Shown: positions 35,140-46,318 of the stretch, in pieces
How positions within the stretch are numbered: the first letter of the stretch is position 1
How the letters are laid out: every line of letters starts with the position of its first letter
Assembly (NCBI RefSeq): GCF_019649055.1
Contig: NW_026570260.1
Coordinates: 744,001 to 808,000, forward strand
Reading direction: 5' to 3'
DNA: 64,000 nucleotides
Source of the DNA: Paramacrobiotus metropolitanus
Lineage: Eukaryota; Tardigrada; Eutardigrada; Parachela; Macrobiotidae
Position numbers and translations under genes: made by a program
Notes under the pieces: model-generated
Databases searched by the model: none
The model's input: only the letters and a program-made list of their open reading frames with translations
Told to the model about the DNA's origin: nothing

Positions 35140-36340
35140 TCAGACGGACGGCAGAGAACGATAGCAACCGCCGTCCATATACGGTCCACGCCATGGCACC
35201 CGTCGATCTTGCACCATCTCCTCGGCTCTCTGCCGCAGATCCGACAGACCCAACTCGCGGGCCAGCGTCGCATAATAACTGGCATTGTCGGCATCCACAT
35301 CCGCCGCCATGATGTCCTCGCACTCCGCCCGCAGATACCCCATATCGTACCGATCAGCCACCATCCACAGATCTTCCACCCGATCCTGCGCCGATAGTCG
35401 CCCGCGGCCATACGTATATCGTAGCAGTGTTTCCAACAGATCGCCGTCGATATCCCCCAGCCGACAGACACCGGTCAGTTTCTCGGTTAACTCGTGCTGG
35501 AACGTGGCAGCAAAGACCGGTGAGAGGGCGGCCAGGATAGCGCGGTGCACTGGGAAAGCTTTGTGGTCGCTTGACACCAAGATGCAGTCGGTGAAACGTC
35601 CAGATATTAAAAGCGCTTCGAGGTCAGCGCGGGGCGTGGCGATGTCGAAAGCCAGGGTCACATAAACCAATTGACCGCCACGGAGGGTGTACCCGGTGAC
35701 GTGGCCGGTTGGCTTGTGCAGGATAGGGGCAACGAGGGTGGAAAGATCACTGCTGGGCTGGTCAGGGTATGCCTCGGTCCATCCGTCTTGGCCAATGGCC
35801 ACGGTGGACGAAGCACCGCTGTTGGCTCTGCAACCGATAAAATATTGGTTTTACTCGCTTGAGTGCCAATGACTGGTATTTGAAATTGACGACAAAAATA
35901 ACAATAAAATCTCGACAAAAATAAAACTAAAATTCTAAGTTCGCTTGCTCGGTTTCCAGATTAAGCGGACTAACGAAAACGTTTAAACTAACGTTCAGAA
36001 AGAAAACTGATGAATTAACATACCGCACGGTGCACTGGACAGTTAGCTCACTGGTCGCCTTGACGTCTTTATGAGCGTCTTGTGGCAGAACCCGGGCCGT
36101 CACCTGCTGACCGCGCTGCTCCACGGTTAACTGCACTGTCCACACCGCCTCCGGGATCTGTGGGTAGTCCTGCTGGTGGTCCACGCGTACATTGGCCACA
36201 TACCACGCCCGGTAAACGTCACTATCTGGGGCCGCCCATTGATAGTGACCTTTGGTGAAGCGCTCCGTGGGGATGGTATAGTGAAGGCTCACTGTCAGAC
36301 GGCGTTGCTGGCGAGGAATCGGCTGGGAACAGATGCTCAT
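35140..36340 (-). CDS. BTB/POZ domain protein, SPOP-like
   Basis: Two minus-strand exons, 36340-36024 and 35827-35140, join in phase 2/1 to 334 aa. The C-terminal half is a BTB domain (FTDCILVSSDHKAFPVHRAI then LAALSPVFAATF) followed by a short helical region as in SPOP-type adaptors (DLWMVADRYDMGYLRAECED). Such proteins bring substrates to cullin-3 ubiquitin ligases. The N-terminal ~150 residues (SLHYTIP..., VWTVQLTVEQRG..., SELTVQCTV) are predicted beta-rich and sit where a MATH substrate-binding domain would be, but sequence likeness to MATH is weak. ATG 36340 was preferred over 36481 because the upstream extension is not family-like. Confidence 0.8.
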
Positions 36341-37596
36341 GATCACGAGTGAAGGTTTACGATGGAATATGTCCAATGTCGAACGTCGTTTAAAAAATTT
36401 GGAAAATATCAAATATGTGACTGAGCTGCCTACTCTAGGGAAAATGATTCGCATAGGACCGATCGAGTATTCACCGCACACGGCTTATTTGCTTTTGTAC
36501 AACCTCCTGGTGAGGAAAACGGTATCCTGCTTGTACCGTGTTGTGTAAAATTGGTAAAGTAGATTACGCCACATTATTTTGTTTTGCCGACTGCATTACG
36601 GCTAATTCTAACAAAGGATGGCATTTTCCAACCTACTGCAGAGGCGACGCCGCAACAAAGCTTGACGTTAGCGCATACCATTGCGACAATGCGAATTGAC
36701 AGTGAATAGCGACTTCTCAGAGGCGATTACACCGGCAAGGGCTGGCTTTATGCCGCCCCCTAACTGAACAGCAGATTTTCTAATCATCTTACCAGTTGGT
36801 GGCTACGGAAATTAATAACGGAATGCGGATGTTTTTCCAGCTCCATGTTAACGGTTTGCTGCAGCGGCTGAAACGCGAGCGAGTGAAAAGGGATTTTAAA
36901 AATCAAGCTACGAGTAACTACGACTTACAATACGATAAAGGTTGTTAATCGTTTTAATTTGCAGCCAAAATGCACGGCAGGAAATTGCATGCTTTAAGTA
37001 TCGGATTATGCACTGCCCACGAGCAGAAAACCTACACTTTTGGCCCTCCTGAGCGGCGATCAGTAATTGCGAAAACACAGACTCAAATAGTTTCATCAGC
37101 CTTATTTTATTGATAATTGTATTTTAGTATTTTCTATGTGTACATGAATATGTGTGCATGTGTGCTTTTCCCATTTCGATCCGAAAAAATAATATTACGA
37201 CCTTTTAATATTAATTAAATCACGCATTAAAAATTAAAAAGCCGGTCGTCGCATAATTAAATACAAGTATGTACGAATAGCTGCTTGCTCAGAATCAACT
37301 GTTTTTATGACTCATATCAAAAGGTACTTAATTGATAAAGTTTACGTTAGTCAGTATTTACTCTACAGATGTTTCATATTGTGAAATTCGTGATTCGAGT
37401 CACCAAATCTATCAACATCACGAGTTGACACTACCACTACGTAGTTTATACGGCGCGCACGTGCGGTAATTGCAAAACTGCGTCTGAGAAGATCAATCAG
37501 TGCGATGCAATTATGAGATGCAGTTAATCTCGATTTACGATTTGCTTCAGTATTTTCCATAAATAAAACGGCGGTGACTGTTGACTTTCTGCAAAC
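36341..37596. other. Intergenic, BTB gene to SMYD gene (divergent)
   Basis: No supported coding sequence. AT-rich between 37080 and 37350. Small open frames on both strands lack features. Confidence 0.35.
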
Positions 37597-39716
37597 ATGG
37601 CAATCCGTAAAGGCCAGCGTGTTCTGTACAACGAGCCCTGGGTGTGGGTACTGGAACCCGCGGTCTTCGCGCACTACTGCGATTTCTGCTTTGCCGCGTA
37701 CGTGCAGATACAATCCACTGCGGTCCTGTAACTGCCACAGTGCCACTATATTTTCAGGTTAGACCAGCACACCACTGCCGCATTTGAAGAACCTAACGCC
37801 GAAGAGCGCGACAGGCTGAGTGAAGAGCATCCCAGCAAGATCTATTGTCCGTATTGCCAATGTGCATGCTATTGCTCCAAAACGTGCTTGGTACGTTTGG
37901 GTTGGTTGTTGCAATCAAGACAGAATGTTTTTAATTACCCTTTTAAACCAACTGAACGGCTTTCCAGGCTAACCATGCTGCGTCCCTTCACGGTTTGGAA
38001 TGTGCTTATATCCAGCGCGTTGGCGCGAGTAGCATGCGGATGCTGCCGCGGAGTGCTCGATGCGTTTTCCTAGCGCTGCTGAAAGTTACCGTAGGTTACT
38101 TGCTGTTTGTGTTATTCATCAATATTTGGGCAAGCGTGTTAAGTTATTGCGGGAATTTTTACTGTGGAGCCACTGTTTACAGAAAGGTCAGACCGACGAG
38201 TCTAACATCATCGCTGAACCCAAAGCGCAGCGGACATGGGAACGCTTGTTATCACGTTGGTGTGGTGTTTAGTACAATAAGGTCGCGCTAGCGCCTTTCG
38301 ATCTTTCCAGATTGGGAGCGTTTCCGTCAGCGAACCACCTTCATGGAACACGCGTGCACCGTGCATGGGCTCATTCAGCTACTGCGCACCGAGCACCGCT
38401 TCTCGCTGGAGCAGATTTGTGAGGCGTTGGGCAAGTTCGCCGTCAACGCCTTCACCATCATGGACCGCCAGCAGAACGAAGTCGGCTGCGGAATTTACCT
38501 CTCTGGCTCGCGTTTCGACCACGCCTGCCGCCCCAACGCCTCCAAGTACTTTAGCGGGCGGGATCTTGTCGTGTATGCACTGGAGGATGTTGCCTCACTG
38601 GAAGACGTACGGTCTTCCTGAACATTACTTATTTAAGGTTTCTTGATTTTTGCAACAAGGCACCGGCTCCTTTTTATTGTTCGAATATTGTATTAAGCAC
38701 AAAGGCTCGTTTGACTTCAACAAGGGTAAACTTCAGGTACGCTTGTCCTATGGCGTTCTGTATGAGCATCCCGGAGTGCGCCGTGATGAATTACACGAAA
38801 AGTACCATTTTCGTTGTACCTGCGCAGTATGCGGCAATCCACAACAGTTTCGGCATCATGTGCGTATACGTTATAGTATACGGTATCTCTGAATCAGACA
38901 CGGCCTTAAAATCTTTAGATTTAGGAAGATCTCATGAACGGTTGGCGGTGCCAGAGAAGGGCTTCTGACGGTGCGCAGTGCCAAGGCTTGCTTACCCTTC
39001 AAGCTGAAAACGATGCTAAAGTTTGGTGTACCGACTGTGGTTGGTGTACGGCAGATTTCCAGATATTTTACGAAAACGATCGCACCATTAAGGAAGTCAA
39101 GGAGCAACTCCTGGGATGCGTCAAGTTGACAGACAACCAAAGTACGCATTCACTTTAAATCGATTTGTTTCGCTGTCGCTTAATATCGTTTCCTTTCTGA
39201 GAACGCATGGACGTAGTACGAATGGCATTCGCCGTACGCATTGACTCTGTTCCTTTCCTTTCACCATCCAACCGGCATCTGCACGAGCTCAACGAACTCT
39301 TGACCATTGCCGCGGAAGCCTCGCAGCACCTAGGCCTGGCGCTTCACTGCTGTGCGGAGACGCTGCAACCCTATTCCATAATCTATCCAGAAGGCAGTTT
39401 CGAAGTGCTGCAACAAGTAGCTAAGTTCATCCATTTGGTGTCACGGTACATGGAGAAGCACGATAACATCCCGAAGAAGACAGCGTCTTTTTATGCCGGT
39501 ATTGCCTGCATCTTTGCCCATAAATGCGAGGCGCTGGGAGTTAAATTGCCGTTACTGCCACTAAAGGTCATGAATGTTTTGGACAGGTCGAGTGTTAAGA
39601 AACATGTTGATGTGGTCTTTAATAATTATCTCAATCAAAGTGATATTTACACAGTGAAAAAGCTAATCAAAATTGTTACTGCGCACGTGCAGAATTCCAA
39701 AGATTTCAGTTTATAA
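37597..39716 (+). CDS. SMYD-type SET/MYND protein, probable lysine methyltransferase
   Basis: Clear exons: 37597-37697, 37758-37890, one from 37968, then 38311-38606, 38737-38859, 38925-39141 and 39202-39716. In order these give the split SET start (GQRVLYNEPWVWVLEP), a MYND zinc finger (YCDFCF... CPYCQCACYCSKTCL ... HGLEC), the SET core (GKFAVNAFTIMD, GCGIYLSGSRFDHACRPNAS), a post-SET Cys cluster (YHFRCTCAVC) and a helical C-terminal domain typical of SMYD proteins. The usual core motif NHxCxPN reads DHACRPNAS, so the Asn is Asp. The join between 38030 and 38310 is unresolved: a +2 frame (AAESYRRLLAVCVIHQYLGK) looks family-like but needs a ~37-nt intron or another boundary. SMYD proteins methylate histones and other proteins. 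Confidence 0.88.
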
Positions 39717-39901
39717 ATAAAAGGATAACATGCTTTTTAGATTTAGAACGGCCTGGCAGATACACTGGTACGTTCACATCCTAAATCTCTCAAGAAATCT
39801 TTGTAACGAACTGTGGTGCTCTTCAAACCGAAAAATCGATTGAAGTCAAAACCGGCATCCATCTGTAAAGATGACGATCATTAAAGATTAAACTGCGCTG
39901 C

Positions 39902-42900
39902 CTACTTATCCCAGAAACAAGGCACTTGATGGTTGTATTTGTATCTCACCGTATCAGGAACAGGACAATGGATCACCGGGTTTCGCACCCAATTCAGCCC
40001 ATCCACTTCCTTCCGATAAGGAACGCCCCGGTCTTCCACGACAAGCTCGACAAAATCCTCCCACACACCGCCGGCCACCGGGATTTTTGTGGCCCGACCG
40101 GCGCGCACCATCTCCTCCCGGGAAATGTATCCACTATTGCTGACGTCCAGTTTCTGACAGGCTACAAGCAGCCGGTGTTTCGGCTCGTACATCTCACGCT
40201 TCATGGCACGCTGTAAAAACGCTCGGTACACGTCGCGGCGAGTGTCCAACGGAATGTGCGGGTGGATTTGATAGGCACGAAGGATGGTGGTGTATTCGTG
40301 GGGGGTTAAGGCGTTGCCGGTGATCTCCATCAATGTCGAACTGTTCAACCGAACCACAGAATATTACGAAACCTATTGAAAAAATGCACAACATCGTACA
40401 CGAAAAGTTCGTTAGATGCTGTCCCATTTTGAACCGCTTCGCTCGAGAACTTTTGCTGCAGCCGATGACATGCATCTTGCTGTGATCGCAGCAGATCCTG
40501 GTACTTCTTCATAACAATCTCCATATTGGACATTGGGAACTGCAATAATTTTTTATCGTTTAAACTGTGTAGCATTCAAGCGCTGAACCTGATGTGCACT
40601 TGTTTGGGATGCTTCTCCATAAACTTCAATGTGGCTTCGTCGGCCTCGGCAATCACGTAGCACTGTTCTCGCAGCTGAACTACTCCACCGACGTATAGGT
40701 CTTCCGGTTGGATGTACTCGGGTAACGACGAGTTCTGGTCACTGCCTTTGCTGACGTGCTTCTTTTCCAAAAACTTCCCGTGCCAATCATCTGAAAGGTC
40801 ATAGGTCGGTTAATAGTTAAAGTGCAGAAAATATGTTTCAGGAAACTAGCCGCACACTGTGGAGAATTGATGGAAATGCTGTTGTCATTGAGATGGTACT
40901 TCATAATGTACGCACGCTCCGCCGCGATTGGATCCTCGGTGAGGGCGCGTAACCGAAAAGTCAGCCATATTGGATCCTCAGGATCGCTGCAAAATTAATC
41001 AAGTAACACAATGTAAGTGGTCAATATCGATAGCAAGCTATCTGTGAGAGGCCGGACGAACCGATCGATAGCGAGATATTTTCTGGCGTCGTTAACCAAT
41101 GTTTTAGGTATCAAGCGGTACACATTCTGAACCGAGTCTTCCTGCAGTCCGAACCCGTTATGCGGCGGCACAGTGATCTCGGGAACTGGATCTGCTGGTT
41201 CGCTTATGTCAATGGGCTCCATTATTTTCCCGTAATGGGTCTTGTAATACCATTTGGTGTAGCCGTCACAATCGTGCATGAAGAGTAACCGACCAAAGAC
41301 CCAGATCGACTGACCACAACCCAGGTCCTTTTCCGTATATACTTCCACCTTATCTGGCAACTGCGCAAACGGATCTTAGCCCATCTTACTTCCAGTTGGA
41401 GATCGTTGAGCTACCTGAGCTTGATCAAACAGATGATAATCTTTGATGGGCTGCTTCGGATGGGGCATAGTCTTTAGTACCGGCCATGGCGAACCGGCAT
41501 GCAGTTTGTCCAAATCATGGGTTCGCTGCAAACATTTTAGGTTGCGGGTTCGCGACATTCCGTGCACGAAAAGCGTTCACAAGCGAGCAAAGACTATGCG
41601 CTGAATAAACTGAAATTTGCTTTTCAGGTTGAGAACTTTGCGAACCTTGGGGATTTTGCCGCGGCGCACGAAGGGCACCCAGCGTGGCTTCCCATTGGCA
41701 CCTGCCACACTCTTCAGCACTTCCATCGTCTGATCCCCGAGGTAATAGTGAATCAACAGGCAATGGCGGTCCCCGTACATGGCCTGCCGGTCATCATGCA
41801 CTGCGTAAAACCGCAGTACCTTCCCGTCATTTTTCAGGAAGTGGGCGAACTGGAAGTCGGGATTGATATGTCGGTGCAGCGTCTCTACCATTCCTTTGTT
41901 CTACAATATTACCGTTATCGCTTAGAGCGTGTCAGGAAGACGGGCTCAGAAACGCACCGCGTTATTGGCAATGGCGAACTGGCTAACCGGTGCCGGGAGA
42001 TCATCGGGGACCTCGAAGCCCATATGCGTCATGGTGGCGCGGGTGTAATCGTCGCATTTGTAAAACATATGCTGTCGGCCGTAGATCACCACCGGCTGAC
42101 CAACGTTCAGGTCATAGAGCGTCAGGTGTTTGGCGGGGTTATCGGTCTTGGGAACTCGCTGACGGCGCAGGAACTTCTCTGAAAAAATAGCAAAGTTAAA
42201 TAATACCATAGTTCTCTGAATAAGAACGCTGTATAAAATGAGCGTCTTTTGCTCAAAATAATTTTTTAGGCGATGTACTGCTTGTCAGTTGTCACGTAAT
42301 GGTTTCTTTCATTACTGTCGTAAAGGTGGGGACTGTTAGGTATTTGTTCCGTAATGGCGATGGTGTCGTCCTCCAGGTGAAAGGCCAACTGGAACAGTCG
42401 GATGCGCAGCTTCTCGTCCAACCGTCCGTGTACCAAATCCTAACGGAACGCCTGTAAGTGTATGGGTGGCTTTGATGTATTGGATACTTTGTGCATCATG
42501 CAGAGAAAGAATTAAATTATGGGGTAATAGAATCTGCGTACAATTTTCCGTAAACCGATGACGTTGGCCCTGACACGCAATCAATCGTCACGGCAATTCA
42601 CCCTCAAACTAACAGCATTCAGCGTTTTTGTATTATAGCGTTGGACATACCTCGTAGACATAGGTGCCAAAGTGGAAGACGGCACCTGAAAGGTACTCCC
42701 AGGGACTGGGTGCGGTTAGGGTCGAGAACGCGGAGGAGGCGGTAGAGTAGTCTGTGTAGCCAGTAGACTGGGTTGGTTTGTGCGCCGTTGCTCCGGGTGG
42801 CAGGGCGTATGGTTCATGGTTGGCGTAGCAGAACTGATGGGCTTTGCGATGATCCTGCTTCGTCAACTAAGAACGACCTTTCTGTTAGACAAAATAAGAA

Positions 42901-42976
42901 CCTCAGAGCCTGATTGCAACACTGTTACTAGTACCTGATCCAGGTAGGATAATCCAGCAGCACAAGGTAAAGTCAT
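39902..42976 (-). CDS. EFHC1: EF-hand domain (C-terminal) containing protein, EFHC1/2 family
   Basis: Eleven minus-strand exons close in phase: 42976-42935, 42866-42651, 42439-42316, 42178-41988, 41900-41646, 41525-41415, 41360-41062, 40986-40856, 40790-40600, 40539-40373, 40340-39902. They give 721 aa, within the family range (640-750). Three DM10 domains are visible (LAFHLEDDTIAI...VGQPVVIYGRQHMF; GKVLRFYAVHDD...HYYLGDQTMEV; MKYHLNDNSISI...LEKKHV). Between them lies the signature PPHNGFGLQEDSVQNVYRLIPK. The C-terminus has an EF-hand-like segment (QKLDVSNSGYISREEMV), with a Tyr at the loop's central position. EFHC proteins are microtubule inner proteins of axonemal doublets. Exon 6 (37 codons) is the least conserved but is needed to fill the second DM10 region and fits phase. 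Confidence 0.93.
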
Positions 42977-43418
42977 TATTTTATTACTCTTGCTGTTCCA
43001 ACGTCAATCCCAAAGTTCTGAGGACTTGCTGTTCCGTGTACGGTAGAGACTGCACCGCAAGCGAATTACGAAGAGAATAAAGCTGCAGCGCTAAAAAGTT
43101 ACTGTACACTTACAGAGATAGCTGAACGAGAGCAGCTGGTGCGGGTAGCACCAGACGCGGTGCACCAGCGATCCGACTTCAAGTTGCTAATCGACAACTT
43201 ATTCACTTTTGGTGTCCACTCCGGCGTGTGCACGAGTAAATACGGGCGGTGTCCTTACAACAGCAATGCACTGTGTATGACTGCAGTACTTGTACTTATT
43301 TACACTTGCATATTTAGTAGATGAACGCTCTCTCAAATCAGTGAAAACTGAAAACCTGACCGAACTTTTTGCTGACGGAATTTTTGAGTATGGAAACTTA
43401 ACTTTTTCATATAATATC
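42977..43418. other. Intergenic, EFHC1 to Ig-type gene (divergent)
   Basis: No supported coding sequence. Promoters of both flanking genes presumably lie here. Confidence 0.3.
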
Positions 43419-43622
43419 ATGAATGTTTTCATTCTCCCCATCAGGGCAGCCCATGTTGGTACGGGCGTTAACATGACATTCCTAGCTAAGAACCATCTGG
43501 CATCAACTCATCAACTAGTTTGCGATGATTGCCTTATATGCGCGTTCATGGTACCGAAATTTTCTAAGTCGGTCAGTCTCGCGTGGGCCGCAGACACCCC
43601 GAGTTCATACACTGTACCTTTG
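43419..43622 (+). CDS. Possible Ig-like exon upstream of the second Ig gene
   Basis: An open segment ending in a good donor (CCTTTG|gtgagt) reads like part of an Ig domain: VNMTFLAKNHL, then QLVCDDCLICAF and SVSLAWAAD, with the C...C...W order of B and C strands. It could be a 5' exon of the gene listed next or the remnant of another copy. No signal peptide is evident and the start is unknown. Confidence 0.3.
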
Positions 43623-43731
43623 GTGAGTCAGGAAATAACGATAAGAGAACTTTAACAGGTCGGTATGCCTGGATAACCCAGAAAATGTTGACCTTGAACC
43701 AGTGTGGTGGAGCGTAAGATCTGTGACGAGA

Positions 43732-46116
43732 ATGTGGGTAGCAGGGGTCGCTGTTGTGTGGAACGTATGGATACTGCTCCTTCACTGGTGTACTGCCTGT
43801 TCCGTGGGTCGCGGTTCACCGCCGGCTTTAACGGCCAATATCACCTTCCAAAGCAACGTGCCTGTAGCGGTACAGCACGGCACAGTAAATATCGGAGGAG
43901 TACAGTTTAACATTGCTCTGGTGTCACCGCAGACGCTCGCTGCGCGACCGCGAACCCAACGTAAGTCAATGGTAAACTCACTAATCAGCATTAAGTAATT
44001 TTAATAACAGCAGCCAATTTACACTTCGGTTACCAACTAATGCTAATGTCATGTTGAGTTACTACTGTACGAGAGTAGAATCGGTAAAAACGGTTTTATT
44101 TACAGTGGATGACGTTGTCGACTGGGCGCTTCGCTATCCGGAAAACGACAAAATAACGCTGAAATTTCCTGTCGAGAACGATGTGACACGGTATTCGGCT
44201 GAAGACGGTGAGATCTTTGCCCGACCGCGTCTGGGCGAACCCGCCACGTTCACCTGTGTGGCGTCTGCGGAAGGAAGCGCTATTTACGCTAATACCATAT
44301 CTTGGTTGCATCAGGGCCATGTGGTGTTCGACAAAGGTCAACCGGTTAAAGCCAACGGCGTACCACTTCAAAGTCGTTTTGCAAATTTAAAGCAAGTAAC
44401 ATTTCGTGAGACATGCAACATTTAGATGAACTAAATTGTACGAGGACGAGCTTAGTACATGTGATAGACAAAAAAACTAGCGAGAGAATCTGATAACCAT
44501 TTGCGTGCTGTGCAACACTGTCAGCCACCTTAGGCTGGCGGTAGCCGCGCGCCGTCACGCAGCCGTCAGCTGAACACGGCCTGCTGTTTTCTGTAACGCA
44601 CACTCGTATTAAAATTTAAATGCGAGTTTTGTTTTGGTTTTGTAACATTGTTTATAATTGGTTCTCCGCAAAATTTCCAGTAACCAGTGACTGACATTAA
44701 TTAACCAAGCTCTTGATAATAATGTTATAAAATTGCCATCTAAATATAAAGATTCATCTGGCGAGATGTACTACGATGAGAATATCACCGACGTACGGCT
44801 ACCTGCCAGTTTGTTTTCTGCACCTGCGATGGAGATTTCTTGGGCGAGTATCAGCGTTGTTTCGGGCCTACCGTTGAGTGAGAATTGTGTGGAGGAACCC
44901 GCCAGCGACGTGCCTTTACCAGCAGCGTACGATGATTTTATGGCCTTGGCGCTGAAGGCTTGTAGAACGGGGAACCTGACAGATAGAAGAGATTGTGGCG
45001 TTCACAATCTCTAAAGCAGAAGGTTTTCTTCCATCGGTTGCAGCTGACAAAGTGGCTGCAGATTGGCACCATAATTTCATGAGCGCTCATCCTCAGAGAA
45101 AGAGAAAACTTCAAGATTCTCGTCTGCGCGCCGAAGCAGGGCTTATTGCGACGCACATTAAAGTAATCGCAGCGCTCGAGCAACGGGAAGCAGAAAAACT
45201 GCTGCAGAAAAATAAGCGAAAAAGAAACACTCGTAGCGGACTTAGCGATGTGACAAATACTCCGACTTAAATTAAAAAATCTTTCAGAATTGGTAAAAAG
45301 TGAGTCCTCTGAAATTTCACATGTGGTTCTACAAAGTCAAAGTTTTACTGTAAGAAATAAAGTGTGCGGTATTACTGGGGTGATTATTTGTATTAAATGT
45401 GATGTGTTTACCAGCACTGACAAACCTGGGTGGTTGCCCACTGTGGTTGATTCGGTACTGCATTACAACTTCAGTGATTCCGGCATCGCGAAGATCTTCG
45501 ACATCATGTACTAAGCTCGTCCTCGTACTGTGTTTCAGGCGCAAGTTACAACTTCAGTGATTCCGGCATCGCGAAGATCTTCGACATCCGCAATGTTTCC
45601 ACACAGACCAGCGGTGATGTGGTCTGCCATGAGGAATCTCCCGGTCGTCCGCACAAGCACCGGACCTTGCGACGCTACCGCCTTTTGCCGTACGTTACTC
45701 GCGTGAGCGAAGTCTTCAGCGAGGTGATGCAGCCGCAGTGGGTATGGGAAGGGGACTTCGCTTATTTCAACTGCAAAGTTCGTCTGCCGCTGCCAGCGCA
45801 CGTATTGGCCACACTGGGCACGCGGATTATTATGTGGCGCCTGAAGGGCAGAATGTTCCGCCTTACTCGTCCCTAGTCAGCAGTGACCAGTTGACGAAAG
45901 CGGAGGCGTTCGTCCGGCCGGTGAAAAATGTCCCCGGTGCAAGTGTAGAGTTTGTGTTGTGTGGAACGTATGGATACTGCTCCTTCACTGGTGTACTGCC
46001 TGTTGACGCCGCTGGCCGATGACGGCCGGGTTGAGTGCTTGTATCGGCCATACGAAGAGACGCACGGGTGGATCGTTCATTCGGCCGAATTAATGGTCAA
46101 TCGGCGGAAACATTGA
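43732..46116 (+). CDS. Second secreted Ig-domain gene, probably damaged
   Basis: Exons 43732-43960, 44106-44405 and 45539 onward join in phase 1 throughout. Exon 1 has a signal peptide (MWVAGVAVVWNVWILLLHWC). Exon 2 holds an Ig-type half domain (GEPATFTCVAS, then TISWLHQGHVVF). Exon 3 completes it (NFSDSGIAKIFDIRN then TSGDVVCHEE) and starts another (GDFAYFNCKVRLP, RIIMWRLKG). After ~45870 the reading frame must change: one frame carries FVRPVKNVPGASVEF and another carries LADDGRVECLYRPYEE up to a stop at 46116. So either two frameshifts, a tiny missed intron, or sequence errors exist here. Intron 2 is interrupted by an inverted-repeat element. Two exact internal duplications are described separately. 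It resembles the minus-strand Ig gene in layout. Confidence 0.5.
44438..45528. mobile_element. 1.09 kb element with perfect 24-bp terminal inverted repeats
   Basis: The left end gtacgaggacgagcttagta plus catg (44438-44461) is the exact reverse complement of 45505-45528. The element lies in an intron of the Ig gene; without it the intron would be about 42 bp (gtgagacatgcaac...tgtgtttcag). Inside are open stretches at 44733-45011 and 44980-45270. The second (VAADWHHNFMSAHPQ, then a Lys/Arg-rich coil) weakly recalls DNA-binding parts of pogo/Tigger-type transposases, but this is not firm. No clear target duplication. The right end also carries 43 bp of the host exon. Confidence 0.65.
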
Positions 46117-46318
46117 CCCGGCTGCTTGATTTTGCGATATAATATTCAGTTTTTAACGGTAGCTGGCTTTTTTGTGAAGCATTGTTGTTTGACCGCATTT
46201 TGTGCGAAGTCTAAGGTCACGTTTTCAAAACAATTGTGCCGTTAATGCTTGCAGACAATGTGAGGTGGATGCATGCAAGTCAAATTCGTCTTTAATAAAT
46301 ATTCACCAGCGCCTGTCA

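Noticed and set aside
43573-43785. Repeated minus-strand peptide KEQYPYVPHN near 43.77 and 45.98 kb
   Set aside because: It is the antisense of the exact 50-bp duplication, not a separate gene.
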